Source: Bradyrhizobium ottawaense
Lineage (GTDB): Bacteria > Pseudomonadota > Alphaproteobacteria > Rhizobiales > Xanthobacteraceae
DNA: 64,000 nucleotides
Direction: 5' to 3'
Assembly: GCF_900099825.1 (NCBI RefSeq)
Contig: NZ_LT629693.1
Location: forward strand, 2,856,001-2,920,000
The notes beneath the pieces were generated by a model. That model saw only the letters and a list, made by a program, of their open reading frames with translations, ran no database searches and was not told where the DNA came from. Both the position numbers and the translations under genes were made by a program. Below are positions 36,171-45,004 of this stretch, in pieces. The number at the start of each line of letters is the position of its first letter. Within the stretch, counting starts at the first letter, position 1.

Positions 36171-36421
36171 CCAATGTCCTTTTAGATCGCGCCGGAAGCC
36201 GAACACGGTATTGCGGTGATACCATCCAGACAAGTCGCGAGCTCGGCCGGCGCCGATTCGACAACATGATTTTGGCGACGTGGCTTACCGATGCGCTACC
36301 TTGCTGGATTCAAACGAGGCCCGGAGAAATTTACACGTTATGGAATATTTCGAAAAAATATTTATCTGGTACCGGACCTCCTGGCCGTGTCATCTGCCGC
36401 ACCGCGCAATGGATTTGCTTC

Positions 36422-37135
36422 ATGAATGGCTCGATCGTCTTTGCAATTGGCGATATTCACGGGTGTTTTGACAAACTGAAAACGCTGTTGGCGGTCTGCG
36501 ATCTGGTCGGCGACGGACGAGACGCTCGCTTTGTGCTGATCGGGGACTATATCGATCGGGGCCCCGACTCCAGAAAGGTCATAGACTTTTTAATCCGGAA
36601 GCAGGTTCCCGAACCGGATCGCTTCATCTGCCTTCGGGGCAACCACGAGGACATGCTGATCGCAAGCGCCCACAGCGATCGCACCGACCGGGATCTCATG
36701 AATTGGTGGGCAAATGGCGGCGAACAGACTCTCGATAGCTACGGTGTCAATGATCCGAGCGCCCTTCCTGCCGATCACCTCGCCTGGATCAAGGCACTGC
36801 CGGTGCAATTCAGCGATTTGAACAGGCTGTACGTACACGCAGGCATTCGACCGGGACTGCCGCTCGCGGAGCAATCCGAGAGAGATCTGCTTTGCATACG
36901 TGAGCCGTTTCTTTCGTCTGACGCCAGCCATGGTTCGTTCGTCGTGCACGGCCATACTCCCACAAAGTCGAGACTTCCGGACCTGCGTCCGAACCGGCTC
37001 AACCTGGATACCGGCGCCTGCTTCGGCGGCCCGCTGACAGCGGCGATGTTCACGGCTGATAGACTGCTGCCCGCCCTGTTTGTGAACAGTGATGGAAATG
37101 TCTGGCGCCCCGCATCCGTGCCCAGCACGATCTAA
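36422..37135 (+). CDS. PPP-family metallophosphoesterase (Ser/Thr phosphatase or Ap4A hydrolase-like)
   Basis: A 237-residue protein with the complete PPP signature: GDIHGCFDKL, GDYIDRGPDS and RGNHEDML, plus the C-terminal HGHTPT and a NLDTGACFGG segment. These residues bind two metal ions and hydrolyse phosphomonoesters, phosphoproteins or dinucleoside polyphosphates; the substrate cannot be read off. The gene is divergent from the RNase J-like gene across about 250 bp of comparatively AT-rich DNA, which probably holds both promoters. Confidence 0.87.
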   Translation: MNGSIVFAIGDIHGCFDKLKTLLAVCDLVGDGRDARFVLIGDYIDRGPDSRKVIDFLIRKQVPEPDRFICLRGNHEDMLIASAHSDRTDRDLMNWWANGGEQTLDSYGVNDPSALPADHLAWIKALPVQFSDLNRLYVHAGIRPGLPLAEQSERDLLCIREPFLSSDASHGSFVVHGHTPTKSRLPDLRPNRLNLDTGACFGGPLTAAMFTADRLLPALFVNSDGNVWRPASVPSTI

Positions 37136-37180
37136 CCGATCAAACCCAGGCCGGACTCCCGGCGAGGTTGAAGAAGAGGC

Positions 37181-37993
37181 TCACGCCTGATCGGAAATCG
37201 TCGCGAGGTATCGCCGGACCGACATCTCGAAGGCAGCCTTCGCATCGCTGCCGATGTTTCTTCCCCACCACGCGCCATAGATGCGATCGAACGTGAGCGG
37301 CGCGACCGCGTGCGCAATTCGCTGCACCGCCGCCGCGTTGAGGGGAATGTAGTTCGGGTAGCTATACATGAAGCTCAGGGAGCGGCGATCCATCGCCACC
37401 ATCGCGACATCGCCGGTGAGCAGCGCGCCCTGCCCTGCCGCGCCCGCGCGCCAATGAAGGATGGTGCCGCCGGCAAAATGGCCGCCGGTCCGCACCAGCA
37501 GGATGTCGTCCGACAGCCGGTGGCTATCGCCACTCCACGGCACGATGGCGGGATGCGACCGCGTGACAAAGCCGCGATCGTCGCCATGCAGATAAACCGG
37601 CACGCCGCCGAACGCCTCGCTCCAGTCGGCGACCGCGCCATAATAATGCGGGTGCGAAATCGCAATCGCCTTCAGGCCACCCAGCGAGCGGACATACTCC
37701 ACGGCTTCCGGCGTGACGAGCGGCACGCAATCCCACATCACGCAGCCGTCGGCCTCGGGCACCAGCAGCGCACGTTGCCCGATCGCAAAGCCCGGCTCGA
37801 CGCCGATACCGGGAATGCCGAGATCGTCGCGCCACACCAGCCGGTGACTTTTCGCGAATTGTTCGCGCGAGAGCCATGTCTGGCCCTTCCAGTTCACATA
37901 TTGCCGCTCGTCCTCGCAGACCAAACACGCCGCCGGCGGCACGTCGCTGTCGGGAAACTGGGCACCACATTGTTCGCAGGTCCAGAACGGCAT
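37181..37993 (-). CDS. Metallo-beta-lactamase-like protein with an N-terminal zinc ribbon
   Basis: A 270-residue protein. The first 30 residues form a rubredoxin-like knuckle (WTCEQCGAQF ... ACLVCED). The rest has a lactamase-like layout with a reduced motif SHPHYYGAVADW in place of HxHxDH, and the later RTGGHFAGGTILH and LLTGDVAMV elements. The Asp of the usual HxHxDH is replaced by Tyr, so metal binding may differ. I start at MPFWTCEQCG (37993); five codons more are possible. It is convergent with the phosphoesterase gene. Confidence 0.75.
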   Translation of the reverse strand: MPFWTCEQCGAQFPDSDVPPAACLVCEDERQYVNWKGQTWLSREQFAKSHRLVWRDDLGIPGIGVEPGFAIGQRALLVPEADGCVMWDCVPLVTPEAVEYVRSLGGLKAIAISHPHYYGAVADWSEAFGGVPVYLHGDDRGFVTRSHPAIVPWSGDSHRLSDDILLVRTGGHFAGGTILHWRAGAAGQGALLTGDVAMVAMDRRSLSFMYSYPNYIPLNAAAVQRIAHAVAPLTFDRIYGAWWGRNIGSDAKAAFEMSVRRYLATISDQA

Positions 37994-38032
37994 CGGCGTC
38001 ACTCCCACCGGAGCGAACAGTTAGCGCAAAAC

Positions 38033-38062
38033 GAAAAGGCCCGCCAAGGGCGGGCGGTTTTG
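38033..38062 (-). terminator. Rho-independent terminator, probably the original tRNA-fMet terminator
   Basis: A 7-bp stem GCCCGCC/GGCGGGC with AAG loop, followed on the minus strand by CTTTTCGTTTT. It lies 20 bp to the left of a 14-bp copy of the tRNA-fMet 3' end, in the place where the terminator of an uninterrupted tRNA gene would be. Confidence 0.6.
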
Positions 38063-38078
38063 CTGATGTCGTCATCAG

Positions 38079-38092
38079 TTTGGTTGCGGGGA
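38079..38092. other. Putative distal attachment site (14-bp copy of the tRNA-fMet 3' end)
   Basis: TTTGGTTGCGGGGA is identical to 42182-42195, which is the CCA end and acceptor strand of the intact initiator tRNA gene. Same orientation. It marks the left edge of the IclR-amidase-MFS insertion. Confidence 0.6.
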
Positions 38093-38686
38093 GGCGCAAC
38101 CACCGATACCGACATTCGCTGGTGGCGGCCATTTGTGGAGCGTTTGTTCCGAGCCAAACAGCAATCCTGGTCCACAATGAGCCAATTTACCCGCCAACAC
38201 AATTGGCCGATCGGGCTCGCCAAGGTCCGGGGCGCCGTTGTGGTGCTTCTCCACAGCACCGCGCCGCAAAGTCCGCTGTCGTTCGAGCGAGCTGGATACA
38301 ATCGGACCTATCCGCTCATACCCAGCGCGCTCGGGCAGGCCTACCTGGCCTTCTGCCCTGCGGAGGAACGACGGCGTTTGATCCGGGAGTTGCTTCCTGA
38401 AGCGGAGCTCGCCGTTTTGGGTATGCGCGACGCCCGAGCGCTCGAGGCGCATCTCGCCGTGGTTCGGCGCCGTGGCTACGCCGTGACATTGTCGCCCCGC
38501 CCCTTCAAGGTGCTTGGGCTCGCGGTTCCCGTGCGGCAGGGCCGCCAGGTGATCGCGTGTCTCGTGATGCGTTTTCCTCGATCGGTCATGACGCACGAAC
38601 AGGCGGCCGATCGTTACCTTGGACCACTCAACACAACTGCGCGTACCATTGTTGCAGCGCTCGCAGCGCAGGACAGCGCAAGTTGA
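38093..38686 (+). pseudogene. IclR-family regulator lacking its DNA-binding domain
   Basis: About 195 codons matching the ligand-binding domain of IclR regulators close to MhpR: WWRPFVERLFRAKQQSWSTM, LSFERAGYNRTYPLIPSALGQAYLAFCPAEERRRLI and VLGLAVPVRQGRQVIACLVMRF. The C-terminus is complete. The N-terminal winged helix (about 80 residues) is missing: upstream of 38093 the sequence is the att-like copy and a terminator. Hence it cannot bind DNA by itself. It probably once controlled the amidase and transporter genes that follow. Confidence 0.72.
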
Positions 38687-38903
38687 TCGCTGCGATAATC
38701 GATGTGACGGCTGTTAGCGCCTGGCCAACGTCAGTGTTTTTCCGGATGTCCGCTCAGTCCGGAACACGCTGCACTCGACGAACGGCTCATGTAAACTCGC
38801 GGCCGCTCCTTGATTCAGGCATCGCGCAAGACGGTTTTCGACGCCGCATTGCTGCTGAAGCGTCCTGCTGTCTTTGAGATTCTCCGCCCTGACGGCATGT
38901 GAG

Positions 38904-38930
38904 TTTGGTTGCAGGGGATTTGAACCTGCG
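38904..38930 (-). other. Degenerate tRNA-fMet 3' fragment
   Basis: On the minus strand CGCAGGTTCAAATCC is followed by CCTGCAACCA. It resembles the T arm and acceptor end of an initiator tRNA with about 4 bp deleted, in the same orientation as the intact gene at 42184-42260. Confidence 0.45.
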
Positions 38931-39123
38931 AGCTAAGTTACTGATGTTGTTGCGGTTGCCTCCCACCGGCCTGGAACAGGTCGGAGCGGCCAGAGCGATG
39001 GCAAGCAGCTGCCCCAAGCGACGACGCAGGTCGTTTGGGCAGCTAGGATTGTCTACTGTATTCTGCTTTGCAACCACGATATTTCATTATTACTGGCAAA
39101 TATCGCACATTGCGCGTGACGAT

Positions 39124-39142
39124 ATTGTATATAGTATACAAT
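39124..39142. promoter_or_regulatory. Palindromic operator-like site upstream of the amidase
   Basis: ATTGTATA-TAG-TATACAAT: two 8-bp inverted arms with a 3-bp spacer, 39 nt before the amidase start in AT-rich DNA. The TTGTATA...TATACAA form is like sites of GntR/FadR-type regulators. The only regulator remnant nearby is the truncated IclR. Confidence 0.55.
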
Positions 39143-39180
39143 CTAGTGGTATGCCCTCATCAACGCCAGGAGGAAACTGC

Positions 39181-40698
39181 TTGAACGCTTTAGACCTGCC
39201 CTGTCCTGACGACAGCCGGGGCAGCCTTTGCTTCGCGCCACTCTGGCGCGCCGTGCAGTGGCTGCAGTCCGGACAAACCAGCGCGGCCGAACTGGTGGAC
39301 GCTTGCGAACACGCCTACCTCGCCGCGAACGCGACCGTTAACGCGATGGTGGTGGCAGATTTCGAGGGCGCTCACCGGGCCGCCGCCGAAAGTGACCAGC
39401 GTCGGCGCGCCAACGCCGCGCTCGGCGCGCTGGATGGCATTCCCTTCAGCATCAAGGAATCCTTCGACGTGCAGGGATGGCCCACTACCTGCGGCAGCCC
39501 CGCCCACGCCACTCATTGCGCGAGCCAGGATGCGCTTGTGGTCGAGCGCCTGCGGGCGCAAGGCGCTGTGCTGCTCGGCAAAACCAACGTGCCCCTCGGC
39601 CTGCGCGACTGGCAGACCTACAACGCCCTCTATGGCACGACCCGCAATCCGCGCGACCCGAGCCGGACGCCAGGCGGATCGTCGGGAGGTAGCGCGGCGG
39701 CCGTGTGTGCTGGTATGAGCTTTTTCGACATCGGCTCGGACATCGGTTCGTCGCTGCGCAATCCGGCACATTATTGCGGTGTGTTCTCGCACAAGAGCAG
39801 TCTCGGCATCGTGCCGTTGACGGGCCACGGAACTGCGGCCCCTGGGTTTGCCACCCAAGACATCAACGTTGCCGGACCGGTGGCCCGCAGTGCGCACGAC
39901 CTCGAATGCGTGCTGCAGACAATTGCTGGACCCGAGGCGGACGAGGCGCTGGCCTACCACCTGACATTACCGCGCTGCGCGCATACGGCATTGAGCACGT
40001 TCCGCGTTGCCGTTCTTCCCAGCCACCCCTTTGCCGAAGTCGACGCGGAAGTGAGCGAGACCATTGAAGCGCTCGGACGGTGGCTGGAGAGCCAGAATGC
40101 GAAGGTTAGCTGGCAGGCGCGCCCCGACATCGATGCGATCGAGTTGTGGCACATCTATATTCTGCTGCTCCGAGCAACCACATCCATCTACACGGACGAC
40201 GCGGCTTTTGCCGCTCTGCTCGACCGGGCGGAACCTAATTCCACCGACCACAGCTATGCGGCCCTGCAATTCGTCGGCGCCGGCATGCACCACCGGCGCT
40301 GGCTGCACCTGCAGGCGGCGCGCAGGCGCTTCGCTCAGGCATGGCAGCGGTTCTTTTGCGACTACGATGTGCTGCTGTGCCCGGCTGCCGCCACGACCGC
40401 GTTCCCGCTCAACGAAGCGGGTGAGCCGTGGCAGCGCGTGCTGTCCGTCAACGGCAACCCGCAGCCGATGACGACCCAGCTATTCTGGGCCGGGTATTCT
40501 GGCTTGTGCGGTCTGCCGTCGACCATAGCGCCCATCGGCCCCGGGCACAGCGGACTGCCGGTCGGCGTGCAGATCGTCGCTCCGCGCTTCGGCGATCTGA
40601 CGTCGCTGCGTTTTGCCCAGCTGTTGGAGAGTCACGGTCACGCATTCGAGCCGCCGCTGGCAGTTACGCCGGCGGCGCAAGGTGTTCACGGCCAGTGA
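39181..40698 (+). CDS. Amidase signature family protein
   Basis: A 505-residue amidase of the Ser-cisSer-Lys type. The catalytic Lys is in FSIKESFDV, the signature GGSSGGSAAAVCAGM follows, and the nucleophilic Ser lies in IGSDIGSSLRNPAHYCG. The C-terminal GLPVGVQIVAPRFGD is also typical. I place the start at TTG 39181, which has an AGGAGG Shine-Dalgarno 8-9 nt upstream; an in-frame ATG at 39151 lies before that site. It hydrolyses an amide, possibly aromatic or aryl-acid, and the next gene encodes a transporter of the aromatic-acid type. Carried on the tRNA-associated insertion. Confidence 0.86.
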   Translation: MNALDLPCPDDSRGSLCFAPLWRAVQWLQSGQTSAAELVDACEHAYLAANATVNAMVVADFEGAHRAAAESDQRRRANAALGALDGIPFSIKESFDVQGWPTTCGSPAHATHCASQDALVVERLRAQGAVLLGKTNVPLGLRDWQTYNALYGTTRNPRDPSRTPGGSSGGSAAAVCAGMSFFDIGSDIGSSLRNPAHYCGVFSHKSSLGIVPLTGHGTAAPGFATQDINVAGPVARSAHDLECVLQTIAGPEADEALAYHLTLPRCAHTALSTFRVAVLPSHPFAEVDAEVSETIEALGRWLESQNAKVSWQARPDIDAIELWHIYILLLRATTSIYTDDAAFAALLDRAEPNSTDHSYAALQFVGAGMHHRRWLHLQAARRRFAQAWQRFFCDYDVLLCPAAATTAFPLNEAGEPWQRVLSVNGNPQPMTTQLFWAGYSGLCGLPSTIAPIGPGHSGLPVGVQIVAPRFGDLTSLRFAQLLESHGHAFEPPLAVTPAAQGVHGQ

Positions 40699-40730
40699 AG
40701 GCCACGTACAACGGTAAGAAGGGGGCGATA

Positions 40731-42038
40731 ATGCTGGATTGGTTTAAAGAGTTGTCACGCATGGAACGCAAGGGCTTCTATGGCGCGTTCCTCGGACACG
40801 CGGTCGACATCTTCGACTTCATGATCTATTCGTTCTTGATCCCCACGCTGCTTCTGCAGTGGGGCATGAGCAAATCGGCGGCGGGCGCCATCGTCACGTG
40901 GACGCTGGTATCGTCCCTCGTGGGCGCGATCGGTGCGGGGCTGCTGGCGGACCGCTACGGTCGCGTGCGCGTGCTGCGCTGGACGATCGTCGTGTTTGCG
41001 GTAGCTTGTTTCCTGTGCGGCATGGCCAATTCGCCCGAGCAGCTCATGATCTTCCGCACCATCCAGGGGCTTGGCTTCGGCGGTGAATCGTCGCTGTGCA
41101 TGGTGCTGGTGACGGAGATGATCCGCAATCCGGCGCACCGAGGCAAATATTCCGGTTTTACCGCAAGCAGCTTTTCGTTTGGCTGGGGCGCCGCAGCGAT
41201 CGCCTATGCGATCACCTTCAACCTGTTCGCGCCGGGCATTGCTTGGCGGGTTTGCTTCTTCCTCGGCATCCTGCCGGCGCTGGTAGTGGTGTATTTGCGT
41301 CGTAATCTGGAAGAACCCGAGCTTTTTCTCAGGAGCCGCGCGCGGCAGAACGGAGCGTCGCCGGCGCAGAGCTTCATGCGCGTGTTCCGCAAACCGCTGA
41401 TGAGAAAGACGGTGCTGTGCAGCCTGTTGTCCGGCGGCATGCTCGGAGCGTATTACGCGATCGCCACCTGGCTGCCGACCTTCCTGAAGACCGAGCGCGG
41501 CTTGTCCGTCTTCGGCACCAGTTCGTATCTCACCGTGACCATCCTCGGCTCGTTTGTCGGCTACGTGGCCGGCGCCTACGCCACGGACCGCTGGGGCCGC
41601 CGCCTGACCTATATTGTCTTCGCGGCAGGCGCCTTCGCGATGGCGCTGACGTATATGGTGATCCCCATCTCCAATACGTCGATGCTGTTCCTCGGCTTTC
41701 CGCTCGGAGTAATGATGCAAGGCGTGTTCTCCGGCATCGGCGCGACTATCTCGGAGTCGTATCCGAACGACGTTCGCGCGACCGGCTATGGCGTGTCCTA
41801 CAACGTGGGCCGTGTCATCGGTTCGCTCTTCCCGCTGTCGGTGGGATGGCTGAGCAGCAATGGCACCTCTCTGCCGCTGGCGATCGCTCTGGTGGCCGGC
41901 GTTGGTTATGCCATGGTGATCCTCTCGGCCGCACTGCTGCCGGAAACCACCGGCATCGAACTGGACGAGACAACTGGTGAGGGCGTAACCGTCCACGACG
42001 ACGGGCGCCAGCAGGCACCCGCGGGCCGGCTTGCGTGA
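40731..42038 (+). CDS. MFS transporter, aromatic acid/metabolite:H+ symporter type
   Basis: A 435-residue twelve-helix permease. It begins ERKGFYGAFLGHAVDIFDFMIY, characteristic of the metabolite:H+ and aromatic-acid:H+ symporter groups, with the motif GLLADRYGRVRVLR between helices 2 and 3 and its repeat ATDRWGRRLTY in the second half. The ATG follows GGGGGCGATA, 33 nt after the amidase stop, so they form an operon. It probably imports the amide or its acid product. Confidence 0.87.
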   Translation: MLDWFKELSRMERKGFYGAFLGHAVDIFDFMIYSFLIPTLLLQWGMSKSAAGAIVTWTLVSSLVGAIGAGLLADRYGRVRVLRWTIVVFAVACFLCGMANSPEQLMIFRTIQGLGFGGESSLCMVLVTEMIRNPAHRGKYSGFTASSFSFGWGAAAIAYAITFNLFAPGIAWRVCFFLGILPALVVVYLRRNLEEPELFLRSRARQNGASPAQSFMRVFRKPLMRKTVLCSLLSGGMLGAYYAIATWLPTFLKTERGLSVFGTSSYLTVTILGSFVGYVAGAYATDRWGRRLTYIVFAAGAFAMALTYMVIPISNTSMLFLGFPLGVMMQGVFSGIGATISESYPNDVRATGYGVSYNVGRVIGSLFPLSVGWLSSNGTSLPLAIALVAGVGYAMVILSAALLPETTGIELDETTGEGVTVHDDGRQQAPAGRLA

Positions 42039-42121
42039 TCACGGGGACTGCGTGGTTTCGTCTGAATAGGCCGGAACGGGTGGGGACTCGTCGTCGCCTG
42101 AAACGGCAGGCGACCCACTCG

Positions 42122-42157
42122 CCAAACAAAAATGGCCCGCGCGAGGCGGGCCATTTT
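42122..42157 (-). terminator. Rho-independent terminator of tRNA-fMet
   Basis: A perfect 12-bp stem AAAATGGCCCGC/GCGGGCCATTTT with a 5-nt loop, followed on the minus strand by TTTTTGTTT, 27 nt after the tRNA CCA end. Being bidirectional in form it could also end the MFS transcript. Confidence 0.82.
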
Positions 42158-42183
42158 CTCATCGGGACCAGTGTGTCCGAATT

Positions 42184-42260
<77 letters not shown>

Positions 42261-42609
42261 TTAAACCGTTGCGATGCCGTCTCAAAAGCTGATCCGAAGC
42301 GAAAGCGGCCAACGCTTTGGGCGTCGATCGTCCCGACCGGAGGCTTCCTGAGAAGGCAACCCGGGCAAAGCCATCGGGTGCGAGCGGTATGTATCAACGT
42401 GCACCCGCTTTGGAAAGGCCAAAAGCTACCGTTTTTGAGGTTTTTGTGACGCCGGAAACGCGGCAAAACCATCCCATGGAACCGGCCTTGCCATAAACGC
42501 CGCAAAAGCGGAGTTTCCGGACAAATACCGGCGGGTAAACCGCCTGGGAGCCGCTCCGGGTCTGGTCCTTCGGACCACCCGGAATGACGAACAAGAACAA
42601 TTGGGGGAA
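42261..42609. other. Intergenic region with inverted repeats before the GMC oxidoreductase gene
   Basis: About 350 bp. It should hold the tRNA promoter (leftward) and the oxidoreductase promoter. Two inverted repeats are visible: CCGGAAACGC near 42452 against GCGGAGTTTCCGG ending at 42520, and a tight hairpin CCGGGTCTGGTCC/GGACCACCCGG at 42556-42582 of the extragenic-palindrome kind. Confidence 0.5.
42556..42582. repeat. REP-like extragenic hairpin
   Basis: CCGGGTCTGGTCC, TTC loop, GGACCACCCGG: almost perfect palindrome just upstream of a gene, of the type scattered through Bradyrhizobium genomes. Confidence 0.6.
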
Positions 42610-44223
42610 ATGCGCGTGACGGATACATACGATTTCGTGGTGGTGGGCGGCGGCTCCGGCGGCTGTACGGTGGCGGGACGGCTTTCGGAGGATCCGCAGA
42701 CCTCGGTGGCGTTGCTGGATGCCGGCGGCAGGAACGACAATTGGGTGGTGACGACGCCGTTCGCGCTGGTGCTGATGGTCGCCGGCAACGTCAACAACTG
42801 GGCCTTCAACACCGTGCCGCAAAAGGGCCTCAACGGCCGCATCGGCTATCAGCCGCGCGGCAAGGGGCTCGGCGGTTCGTCGGCGATCAACGCGATGGTC
42901 TATATCCGCGGCCACCGTGCCGACTACGACCGATGGGCCTCGCTCGGCAACACCGGCTGGTCCTTCAACGACGTGCTGCCCTATTTCAAGCGTTCGGAAA
43001 ACAACGCCGATTTCGGCGGCGAGTATCACGGCAAGGACGGCCCGCTCTCGGTCAATAAATTGCGCACCGACAATCCGGTGCAGCAGATCTTCCTGCAGGC
43101 GGCGCAGGAAGGACAGTTTCGCCTGCGCGAGGATTTCAATGCCGACGAACACGAAGGGCTTGGCATCTACCAGGTGACGCAGAAGAACGGCGAGCGCTGC
43201 AGCGCCGCGCGCGCCTATATCCACCCCCACATGGAGAACCGCGCCAACCTGCGGGTCGATACCGGCGCGCACGCGACCCGCATCCTGTTCGAAGGCAAGC
43301 GTGCCGTCGGCGTAGAGTACCGCCAGGGCAAGGAGCTGAAGCAGATCCGCGCGCGGCGCGAGGTGATTGTCGCTTCCGGCGCGTTCCAGACGCCGCAACT
43401 GCTGCAGTTGTCCGGCGTCGGCGATGGCGCAGCGCTTGGCAAGCACGGCATTGCGAGCGTGCATCATCTGCCGGGCGTTGGCGCCAACCTGCAGGACCAT
43501 CCGGATTTCGTGTTCGGCTACATGTCCGACAATCCGAACTTCAACGGCCTCTCGCTCAAGGGCATCCCGCGGCTGTTGCGCGCGATCGGCCAGTACCGGC
43601 GCGAACGCCGCGGGCCGATGACGTCGAATTTTGCCGAATGCGGCGGCTTTCTGAAGACCCGGCCCGACCTCGATATCCCCGATATCCAGCTCCATTTCGG
43701 CATGGCGATGGCGGATGATCACGGCCGCAAGCGCCACCGCGGCACCGGCTTCACCTGCCACGTCTGCCTGCTGCGGCCGAAGAGCCGCGGCACGGTTTCG
43801 CTCGGCAGCGTCGATCCGTTCGCAGCCCCCCTGATCGATCCGAACTTCTTCGGCGACGAGGCGGATCTGGAAACCATGGTCGCGGGCTTCAAGACCACCC
43901 GGCGGCTGATGGAGACGCCGGCACTGAAAGCCCTGCAGAAAAAGGAAATGTACACCGAAGGCGTGCACACCGACGACGAGATCCGAAGCCTGCTGCGCCA
44001 GCGCGTCGATACCGTCTATCACCCGGTCGGCACCTGCAAGATGGGCGTCAACGATCCCATGGCCGTGGTCGATCCCAAGCTCAGGGTATACGGCCTCGAG
44101 GGCCTGCGCGTGGTCGACGCGTCAGTGATGCCGACGTTGATCGGCGGCAACACCAACGCCCCGACCATCATGATCGGCGAAAAGGCCGCCGACATGATCA
44201 AGGCCGAGATGCGGGCAAGCTAA
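42610..44223 (+). CDS. GMC-family FAD oxidoreductase (choline dehydrogenase-like)
   Basis: A 537-residue flavoenzyme that oxidises an alcohol. The N-terminal Rossmann motif is VVVGGGSGGCTVAGRL (residues 10-25), the GMC signature 1 is RGKGLGGSSAINAMVYIRG, and signature 2 is GAFQTPQLLQLSGVG. The catalytic pair lies in YHPVGTCKMG (His near 471) and NTNAPTIMIGEKAADMI (Asn near 515). I use ATG 42610; a GTG two codons later has better ribosome-site spacing. Many rhizobial members are annotated as choline dehydrogenase without evidence; the substrate is open. Confidence 0.88.
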   Translation: MRVTDTYDFVVVGGGSGGCTVAGRLSEDPQTSVALLDAGGRNDNWVVTTPFALVLMVAGNVNNWAFNTVPQKGLNGRIGYQPRGKGLGGSSAINAMVYIRGHRADYDRWASLGNTGWSFNDVLPYFKRSENNADFGGEYHGKDGPLSVNKLRTDNPVQQIFLQAAQEGQFRLREDFNADEHEGLGIYQVTQKNGERCSAARAYIHPHMENRANLRVDTGAHATRILFEGKRAVGVEYRQGKELKQIRARREVIVASGAFQTPQLLQLSGVGDGAALGKHGIASVHHLPGVGANLQDHPDFVFGYMSDNPNFNGLSLKGIPRLLRAIGQYRRERRGPMTSNFAECGGFLKTRPDLDIPDIQLHFGMAMADDHGRKRHRGTGFTCHVCLLRPKSRGTVSLGSVDPFAAPLIDPNFFGDEADLETMVAGFKTTRRLMETPALKALQKKEMYTEGVHTDDEIRSLLRQRVDTVYHPVGTCKMGVNDPMAVVDPKLRVYGLEGLRVVDASVMPTLIGGNTNAPTIMIGEKAADMIKAEMRAS

Positions 44224-44237
44224 GTTGCTTTCTCGCT

Positions 44238-44288
44238 ATGGCCGGGCAAGAGCGCGAAGCGCGTCTTCGTGCCCGATGTCCCGGCCAT
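44238..44288. repeat. REP-like palindrome
   Basis: ATGGCCGGG ... CCCGGCCAT with an inner complementary GGGCA/TGCCC around GAGCGCGAAGCGCG. It follows the oxidoreductase stop and could also act as a terminator. Confidence 0.65.
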
Positions 44289-44370
44289 TGCTTTTTTACA
44301 GACGATTTTAGCGATCGCGAACCCGGTTCCTTGACACGTCAGTCGTATTGGAACCGGCGGAGCGTTCGCC

Positions 44371-44886
44371 ATGAACAATTTCGATGCCATTGTCTGTGTC
44401 GGCCTGGTGTTCGCCGTGGTCACCGGTTTCAATACCGGACTGGTGCGCAGCGCGGTCACGATCCTGGCGTATGTGGTGGCAGCGCCGATCGCGATGTGGG
44501 CGATGTCCGCGCTGTCGCCGCCCGCGAGCGGCAATCTTGCCTCGGCCATGGCTCAGAACGGGTTGGTGTTCTTCGGCATTTTTCTGTTCGCCGGCATGGC
44601 GCTCGGAAAGCTGGCGCGGGTGGCAGTCGACGAGGCCACCGGATCGCAAGCCGGCATCGTGGACCGGCTCTGCGGCGCCGTACTGGGCGCGGTGCGCGTC
44701 GGCCTGATTGCGGTTACCGTCGTTCTGGTCGTCGACCAGCTGCTGCCGCCACGACTTCAGCCGCCCTGGCTGACCGGCTCGCAACTGCGGCCATGGCTCT
44801 CCGCGGCCGGGCAAAAAGGCGTCAAATCGCTGCCGCCGGATGTCGCCGCCACCCTCGATCGGCTGAAGCGAAACCAGCAGATATAA
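44371..44886 (+). CDS. CvpA-family membrane protein
   Basis: A 171-residue protein with four hydrophobic helices in the first 120 residues, starting FDAIVCVGLVFAVVTGFNTGLVRS. The Asp near the N-terminus and the GF-x-x-GLVRS element fit the CvpA family. The tail is polar (LTGSQLRPWLSAAGQKGVKS). CvpA was named from colicin V production; family members support envelope function and bile or stress tolerance, but the mechanism is unknown. In this window it stands between the oxidoreductase and the SDR gene. Confidence 0.8.
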   Translation: MNNFDAIVCVGLVFAVVTGFNTGLVRSAVTILAYVVAAPIAMWAMSALSPPASGNLASAMAQNGLVFFGIFLFAGMALGKLARVAVDEATGSQAGIVDRLCGAVLGAVRVGLIAVTVVLVVDQLLPPRLQPPWLTGSQLRPWLSAAGQKGVKSLPPDVAATLDRLKRNQQI

Positions 44887-45004
44887 TAGACTTACTGATA
44901 TGCGTTTCGACCGGCGTGCAGCCACTTATCATGCCTGCCTGACTTGGCTACAGTGGCCCCATCGGAACTTTCAAAAAATCACCTGACATAACGGGAGTGA
45001 AACT

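Larger units (their letters stand above)
38687..39180. other. Non-coding region with a degenerate tRNA 3' fragment and the amidase promoter
   Basis: About 490 bp with no convincing gene. At 38904-38930 a minus-strand tRNA 3' end fragment is present (T-loop GGTTCAAATCC and CCA end). From 39050 the DNA becomes AT-rich, and the palindrome at 39124-39142 lies here. The first part contains no feature I recognise. Confidence 0.5.

Noticed and set aside
40755..41996. 413-codon minus-strand frame opposite the MFS transporter
   Set aside because: Hydrophilic mirror image of a clear twelve-helix permease.
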